Below are positions 6,926 to 10,671 of a stretch of DNA of 10,671 nucleotides, in pieces. The notes beneath the pieces are model-generated. The model made no database searches, had not been told where the DNA came from, and saw only the letters and a program-made list of their open reading frames with translations. The number at the start of each line of letters is the position of its first letter. Position 1 is the stretch's first letter. Source of the stretch: Clostridia bacterium. Lineage in GTDB: Bacteria; Bacillota_A; Clostridia; Oscillospirales; CAG-272. The DNA is taken from positions 1 to 10,671 of the forward strand of contig JAFQUG010000001.1 in assembly GCA_017408625.1 (NCBI GenBank), given 5' to 3'. A program made the position numbers and the translations under genes.

Positions 6926-7585
6926 TCAGATCAACATTTGTCCGTTTATATTCAACTTAAACTGAAGGCCAAGCATATCCGCAGCCTTGCGGCACATGAC
7001 CATTCTGCCAAGAAAAATCTCAAAATACGACATGACCGATGCAACGCCCGTATCGATATCCAGCGTCAGCGTCACCGTCCTCTGCTCCTTATCCAGCGTC
7101 AGACGCGACATCTCAACCGAATAATTGACGCGGTCGTGAATATCAAAGGTGGCAAAATCCTCGTTTCTCACACGGCTTCTTCTTACGTCCGACTTGTCCG
7201 CTAAGATCAAGGCAGCAGCCACGCCGTTGACCGGCACACCCGTGCCCTCGTCGTGGTTGCCGATCGCGGTGACCACGGTGGCAATATCCTCGGGGGGCAT
7301 GTCCATATGATCAAGCAGACGGAAGGCCATGACCGCACCGCTTTGCGAGTGCTCCACGCGGTTGACTAAGTTGCCGATGTCGTGCAGATATCCCGCGATC
7401 TTGGCAAGCTCGATCTCGTGCGCGTCGTATCCAAGCTCGCTAAGGATATACGCTGCCGTTTCGGACACGCGCGTGACGTGCGCAAAGCTGTGCTCGGTAA
7501 AGCCAAGCGCGCGCAAGGATTCGTCCGCCTTCTGTATATAGGTTCTGATTTCCGGGCTATGCCGCAGTTGATCGTACGTGATCAT
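6926..7585 (-). CDS. HD-domain metal-dependent phosphohydrolase of unknown substrate
   Basis: This 219-residue protein has an N-terminal HD domain. Likely metal ligands are His36, His68-Asp69 (YLHDIGN), His79, His111-Asp112 (GNHDEG) and Asp130 (LADKSD). This H...HD...H...H...D set resembles the dinuclear-metal HD enzymes (YqeK-like or nucleotide phosphohydrolases). The C-terminal 70 residues (about 150-219) look like a small beta-rich domain followed by a helix (FLGRMVMCRKAADMLG), which I recognise only as a conserved companion of unknown role. The start ATG at 7585 is preferred over an in-frame TTG at 7600, because GGAGG (7592-7596) sits 6 bases before the ATG and overlaps the TTG start. It is the first gene of an operon with the Na/Pi transporter, which hints at a link to phosphate or nucleotide metabolism. 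Substrate unknown. Confidence 0.88.
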   Translation of the reverse strand: MITYDQLRHSPEIRTYIQKADESLRALGFTEHSFAHVTRVSETAAYILSELGYDAHEIELAKIAGYLHDIGNLVNRVEHSQSGAVMAFRLLDHMDMPPEDIATVVTAIGNHDEGTGVPVNGVAAALILADKSDVRRSRVRNEDFATFDIHDRVNYSVEMSRLTLDKEQRTVTLTLDIDTGVASVMSYFEIFLGRMVMCRKAADMLGLQFKLNINGQMLI

Positions 7586-7590
7586 CCATT

Positions 7591-7596
7591 TCCTCC
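7591..7596 (-). promoter_or_regulatory. Ribosome binding site that fixes the HD gene start
   Basis: GGAGGA on the minus strand lies 5-6 bases before the ATG at 7585. It falls inside the coding part of the longer TTG-initiated frame, so that longer start is unlikely. Confidence 0.85.
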
Positions 7597-7617
7597 GCAA
7601 AATGCCTATTTGATATT

Positions 7618-7646
7618 ATTTTATCATATTATAGTACATTTGTCAA
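7618..7646 (-). promoter_or_regulatory. Sigma-A promoter of the HD/Na-Pi operon
   Basis: On the minus strand a perfect TTGACA (-35, 7641-7646) is followed after 17 bases by TAAAAT (-10, 7618-7623), in a very AT-rich stretch. The predicted start of transcription is near 7611, about 26 bases before the HD gene ATG. A TATAAT within the spacer is an alternative -10 but would be too close to this -35. No operator-like dyad is evident. Confidence 0.85.
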
Positions 7647-7744
7647 TAATATTTTCGGTTGAACGCGTGCGGCGCATGTCATACACCCCCCGATTGCAGG
7701 GGATGGCACCCTCAACATCTCTAAAGGGACATATTTTGAAAAAA
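7647..7744. other. Gap between the HD operon promoter and the MATE terminator
   Basis: Apart from the promoter and terminator at its edges, this stretch holds only a small CCCC/GGGG hairpin near 7687-7702. I see no gene or RNA family in it. Confidence 0.5.
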
Positions 7745-7772
7745 GGAAATCCGCTCGTCCGAGCGGATTTCC
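7745..7772 (-). terminator. Intrinsic terminator of the MATE gene
   Basis: GGAAATCCGCTCG (7745-7757) and CGAGCGGATTTCC (7760-7772) pair perfectly over 13 bp, in practice 12 bp with a GTCC-type tetraloop. In the minus-strand direction the stem runs straight into six T's (complement of 7739-7744). It begins 33 bases after the MATE stop codon. Confidence 0.93.
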
Positions 7773-7805
7773 AACCACGATTCTTCATTTTTCATTTGCA
7801 ACAGC

Positions 7806-9224
7806 CTAATGCGACAAGCATTGCGTTTTATGCAACGGACTCCATTTCCCTTTTTTGAAATAGATCGAGAACATGAAAAACAGCGCAATATTGTGCGCGA
7901 TCATGCATGCCCAGGCAGCCACCAGGGTGGGATTGGGCAACAGCATCAGGCAAAGGAACGTGCCGCAGATGCGCATGCCCCACATACCGATGACGTTGAA
8001 GACGAACGGGACCTTGGTGTTGCCCACGCCCTGCATCATGCCCTCGGTGATGATGGTCACGCCATAGAACGGCTCGGACAAGGCTACCATGCGAAGCACG
8101 GTCGTACCAAGCGAGATGACCAATGGGTCTTTGGAGAAGATGCGCAGCATGTGCGGTGCAAGCAAAAACAAAAGTCCGCCCGAGATGATCATAAGCAGCA
8201 CCTCGCATACAAGCATGAGTCTGCCGAGATCCTTCAGCTTTTGCTTGTCCTTTGCACCTACGCAGTTGCCCGCCAGCGTTGCGGCCGCTGCCTGCATGCC
8301 ATAGCCGGGGATATAAAAGGCGGACTCCACTGTGTTGGCAAAGCCGTGCGCGGCTGTGGAAACATCGCCAAGCGAATTGATCATAGAGGCAAACACCACG
8401 TACCCAAGCGAGGTGGCAAATCTCTGCGCCATATTGGGCATAGCCACCTGTAAGCAAGGACGCAGAATCTCACGGTCCGGCCAAAGCCTTTGACCGCGCG
8501 GGGAGATCACGGGATGTCTCCAAACGGCAACCGTGATGACAATACCACCTATCACAAATGAAATCGCACTGGCAATGGCAGCACCGATCACCGCAAGTCC
8601 CGCACCGGGGATGATCAGCGGCAAGGTCGCGCCCGAGAACCAAGGGATCTCCACGGTTCTTGTAGGATAGATCAGGAAAAAGTTGAGCACGACGTTGACG
8701 ATATTGACGATAATGCCCACCTTCATGGGCGTTTTGGTATCCCCCGCTCCGCGTAGCACCGCGCCAAAAATAATGGACGCTGCACGGAACAGCATGGGCG
8801 TATACAGAATAAAGAAATAGATGGCGGCCGTGTCGCGGATATCGGGGTCGACCTGCATGATCACAGGTACAAAGGGCGCGAGCGCGAGCGTCAGCACCGT
8901 GAACAGAATGCCGGACGCAAGCACGATCAGTACCGCCTGTGCCGAAGCGCGGCGACACATATCCTTATCCCCCGCCCCCATGGAGCGCGCAATATAAGCC
9001 AAAAATCCCACGCCGAGTGCCGAGAGCGAGCTGCCTACCAGCCAACCGACCGTGCTGGTAGACCCAACGGCTGCAGAAGCCTGCGTGCCAAGCGAGCCGA
9101 CCATGGCGGTATCCACGTACTGAACCGCCGTGTGCATCAGCTGCTCAAGCATGGTGGGCAAGGCCAGCGCAACCACGGTGGGCAACAGCCCCCACTGTAT
9201 ATTTCTGAAAAATCCTTTTTTCAT
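7806..9224 (-). CDS. MATE family efflux transporter
   Basis: This 472-residue, highly hydrophobic protein has about 12 membrane segments and two tandem MatE domains (roughly 15-180 and 235-400). The N-terminal ALPTMLEQLMHTAVQYVDTAMVG pattern, with its Asp in helix 1, is characteristic of the family, as is the linking FGAVLRGAGDTKTPM segment after helix 5. MATE proteins of this NorM/DinF-like branch export cationic or lipophilic compounds in exchange for Na+ or H+; the coupling ion and substrate are not evident here. I place the start at ATG 9224 (MKKGFF...). GGAGAG (9229-9234) lies just upstream of it, and an ATG at 9254 overlaps the -10 box of the promoter. The gene is monocistronic, with its own promoter and terminator, and is divergent from melA. 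Confidence 0.93.
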   Translation of the reverse strand: MKKGFFRNIQWGLLPTVVALALPTMLEQLMHTAVQYVDTAMVGSLGTQASAAVGSTSTVGWLVGSSLSALGVGFLAYIARSMGAGDKDMCRRASAQAVLIVLASGILFTVLTLALAPFVPVIMQVDPDIRDTAAIYFFILYTPMLFRAASIIFGAVLRGAGDTKTPMKVGIIVNIVNVVLNFFLIYPTRTVEIPWFSGATLPLIIPGAGLAVIGAAIASAISFVIGGIVITVAVWRHPVISPRGQRLWPDREILRPCLQVAMPNMAQRFATSLGYVVFASMINSLGDVSTAAHGFANTVESAFYIPGYGMQAAAATLAGNCVGAKDKQKLKDLGRLMLVCEVLLMIISGGLLFLLAPHMLRIFSKDPLVISLGTTVLRMVALSEPFYGVTIITEGMMQGVGNTKVPFVFNVIGMWGMRICGTFLCLMLLPNPTLVAAWACMIAHNIALFFMFSIYFKKGKWSPLHKTQCLSH

Positions 9225-9252
9225 AAATCTCTCCAAAATGCGATCTGTTCCC

Positions 9253-9258
9253 ATTATA
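9253..9258 (-). promoter_or_regulatory. Extended -10 promoter of the MATE gene
   Basis: On the minus strand TGCTATAAT gives a perfect TATAAT with an upstream TGn extension. The -35 region 17 bases further up (TTTCCT) is poor, as is common for extended -10 promoters. Transcription would start near 9247, leaving about 22 bases of leader with the ribosome binding site. Confidence 0.7.
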
Positions 9259-9320
9259 GCACAATTTTGCCTAAGAGGAAAGAGTCCGCGGTAAAAAAAT
9301 AAAAAATTCCCGACAACCTA

Positions 9321-9349
9321 TTGATTTTTGAAGTCAAAAAAAGTATAAT
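9321..9349 (+). promoter_or_regulatory. Sigma-A promoter of melA
   Basis: TTGATT (9321-9326), a 17-base spacer and a perfect TATAAT (9344-9349) precede melA by 45 bases. AAAGGAG (9381-9387) follows as ribosome binding site, 7 bases before the ATG. Confidence 0.88.
9325..9340. promoter_or_regulatory. Candidate operator palindrome within the melA promoter
   Basis: TTTTTGA (9325-9331) and TCAAAAA (9334-9340) form a perfect 7-bp dyad around AG. It begins within the -35 box (its first two bases are the last two of TTGATT) and ends 3 bases before the -10 box. A protein bound here would block RNA polymerase, as expected for sugar-controlled repression. The regulator is not in the window, and no catabolite-repression (cre) site is evident. 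Confidence 0.5.
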
Positions 9350-9394
9350 GAAAGTATCCAAATAAGCAATCCAATCAAACAAAGGAGACACGCT

Positions 9395-10671
9395 ATGGCA
9401 AAAATTACATTCATGGGTGCGGGCAGCACCGTTTTTGCAAAGAACGTACTGGGCGATGCTATGCTGACCCCCTGTCTGCACGACGCCGAAATCGCGCTTT
9501 ACGACATTGACGCCGAAAGACTGGATGAATCCTATCTGATGATCACCAAGCTCAATGAGAACATCAACGAAAATCGTGCAACGATTCACAAGTATCTGGG
9601 CGTGGATAACCGTAAGGACGCGCTGCGCGGCGCTGATTTCGTGGTTGACGCGATCCAGGTCGGTCTGTACGATCCCTGCACCATCATCGACTTTGAGATT
9701 CCCAAGAAGTACGGTCTGCGCCAGACCATCGGCGACACGTTAGGCATTGGCGGCATCTTCCGCGCACTGCGTACCATCGCAGTCCTCAAGGATTTCGCTG
9801 CCGACATGGAAGAGGTTTGCCCCGATGCGTGGTTCCTCAACTACACCAACCCCATGGCTATGCTTTCCGGCTACATGCAGAGATACACCAAGATCAAGAC
9901 GGTAGGCCTTTGCCACAGTGTTCAGGTCTGCTCCGAGGGCCTTTTGCACAGACTTGGCATGCAGGACAAGCTGGAGGGCAGACGCGAGAAGATCGCGGGC
10001 ATCAACCACATGGCATGGCTGCTTGAGATCGAGGACAAGGACGGCAACGACCTCTATCCCGAGATCAAGAGAAGAGCCAAGGAAAAGAATGCAAACGAAA
10101 AGCACGACGACATGGTCCGCTTTGACTACATTGACAAGCTCGGCTACTACTGCACCGAATCCAGCGAGCACAACGCTGAATACAACTACCTTTACATCAA
10201 GGAAAACCGTCCTGAGCTGATTGAAAAGTTCAACATTCCGCTGGACGAATATCCCAGACGCTGCGTAGCCCAGATCGCAAACTGGAAGCGTCAGAAGGAA
10301 GAGCTGATGGCGGGCGGAGAGATCTCCCACACCCGTTCCCGCGAATACGCTTCCCACATCATGGAGGCAATTATGACCGACGTTCCCTACCGCATCGGCG
10401 GCAACGTACTCAACAACGGTATGATCCCCAACCTGCCCGACGAGGCTTGCGTTGAGGTTTCCTGCATGGTTGACCGCAAGGGCGTACATCCCACCTACGC
10501 AGGTCGTCTGCCCGTACAGCTGGCTGCTATGAACATGACCAACATCAACGTTCAGCTGCTGACCATTGAGGCAGCCGTAACCGGCAATATGGAGCACGTA
10601 TACCAGGCAGCAATGCTGGATCCTCATACCGCTGCACAGCTCAGCCTGGACGACATCGTTAAGATGTGTGA
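9395..10671 (+). CDS. melA: Alpha-galactosidase, glycoside hydrolase family 4 (3' truncated by the window)
   Basis: The 425 residues present closely resemble E. coli MelA as I remember it (451 residues), so roughly 25-30 C-terminal residues are missing. GH4 enzymes cleave alpha-galactosides such as melibiose and raffinose by an NAD+- and Mn2+-dependent oxidation-elimination mechanism in the cytoplasm. Visible features are the Rossmann nucleotide loop MGAGSTVFAKN (7-17), Asn152 in NYTNPMAM, the metal-binding Cys173 in GLCHSVQ and His205 in GINHMAW. The family blocks GYYCTESSEHNAEYN, PLDEYPRRC and SREYASHIM are also present. The start has an ideal AAAGGAG. The TGA at the last three bases of the window is out of frame (the last full codon ends at 10669). 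An uptake system and regulator may lie downstream. Other GH4 activities (alpha-glucosidase, glucuronidase) are possible but the CHSV motif favours MelA. Confidence 0.93.
   Translation, partial: MAKITFMGAGSTVFAKNVLGDAMLTPCLHDAEIALYDIDAERLDESYLMITKLNENINENRATIHKYLGVDNRKDALRGADFVVDAIQVGLYDPCTIIDFEIPKKYGLRQTIGDTLGIGGIFRALRTIAVLKDFAADMEEVCPDAWFLNYTNPMAMLSGYMQRYTKIKTVGLCHSVQVCSEGLLHRLGMQDKLEGRREKIAGINHMAWLLEIEDKDGNDLYPEIKRRAKEKNANEKHDDMVRFDYIDKLGYYCTESSEHNAEYNYLYIKENRPELIEKFNIPLDEYPRRCVAQIANWKRQKEELMAGGEISHTRSREYASHIMEAIMTDVPYRIGGNVLNNGMIPNLPDEACVEVSCMVDRKGVHPTYAGRLPVQLAAMNMTNINVQLLTIEAAVTGNMEHVYQAAMLDPHTAAQLSLDDIVKMC

Noticed and set aside
7685..7705. Small CCCC-GATTGCA-GGGG hairpin as a terminator or riboswitch piece
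   Set aside because: Only four to five base pairs with no U tract, and the MATE gene already has a strong terminator just before it.
9740..10627. 295-codon minus-strand frame opposite melA
   Set aside because: melA is unmistakable on the plus strand by its GH4 motifs, and the opposite frame has no start signals.
10669..10671. TGA at the very end of the window as the melA stop
   Set aside because: The melA frame reads ...ATG TGT GA, so this TGA is out of frame. MelA homologues also continue for some 25 residues.

Overview
The window reads as chromosomal DNA of an anaerobic Bacillota, most likely class Clostridia (a gut-type Oscillospirales/Christensenellales-like lineage). This rests on the moderately high GC content, strong AGGAGG-type ribosome binding sites, sigma-A promoters (TTGACA/TATAAT), U-tailed hairpin terminators, and a gene set typical of such genomes. 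The taxonomic call is inference. No rRNA, tRNA, CRISPR array or transposase gene was seen.

Layout. (1) 1-225, + strand: the C-terminal end of a probable thioredoxin-fold protein. (2) 226-555: a gene-free stretch. It holds the first gene's terminator, apparently split by a 165-bp miniature inverted-repeat element (260-424) with 20-bp terminal inverted repeats and a 12-bp target duplication. The element contains further nested palindromes. A second, bidirectional terminator at 505-534 serves the opposing operon. (3) 556-4988, - strand: nth (endonuclease III), then two half-transporter genes that overlap by 4 bp and encode a heterodimeric ABC exporter. The two subunits carry complementary deviations in their ATPase motifs, which predicts one catalytic and one degenerate ATP site. 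(4) 5074-7585, - strand: an HD-domain metal-dependent phosphohydrolase followed after 28 bp by a Na/Pi-cotransporter-PhoU fusion. Both are probably read from a strong promoter at 7618-7646. (5) 7806-9224, - strand: a MATE-family efflux protein with its own extended -10 promoter and a near-ideal terminator. (6) 9395-end, + strand: melA, a GH4 NAD/Mn-dependent alpha-galactosidase, cut by the window edge, with a clear promoter and an operator-like palindrome between its -35 and -10 boxes.

The genes suggest ordinary chromosomal functions: two exporters (ABC and MATE), DNA repair, phosphate transport and alpha-galactoside use. The most unusual structure is the nested palindromic element inside the terminator at 243-449. 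The next most interesting points are the ABC asymmetry, the melA operator and the HD/Na-Pi gene pair. The reading frames lying opposite the ABC, Na/Pi, MATE and melA genes are shadows. For several genes the longest possible frame starts upstream of the real start, and the starts were corrected from ribosome binding sites and promoters.
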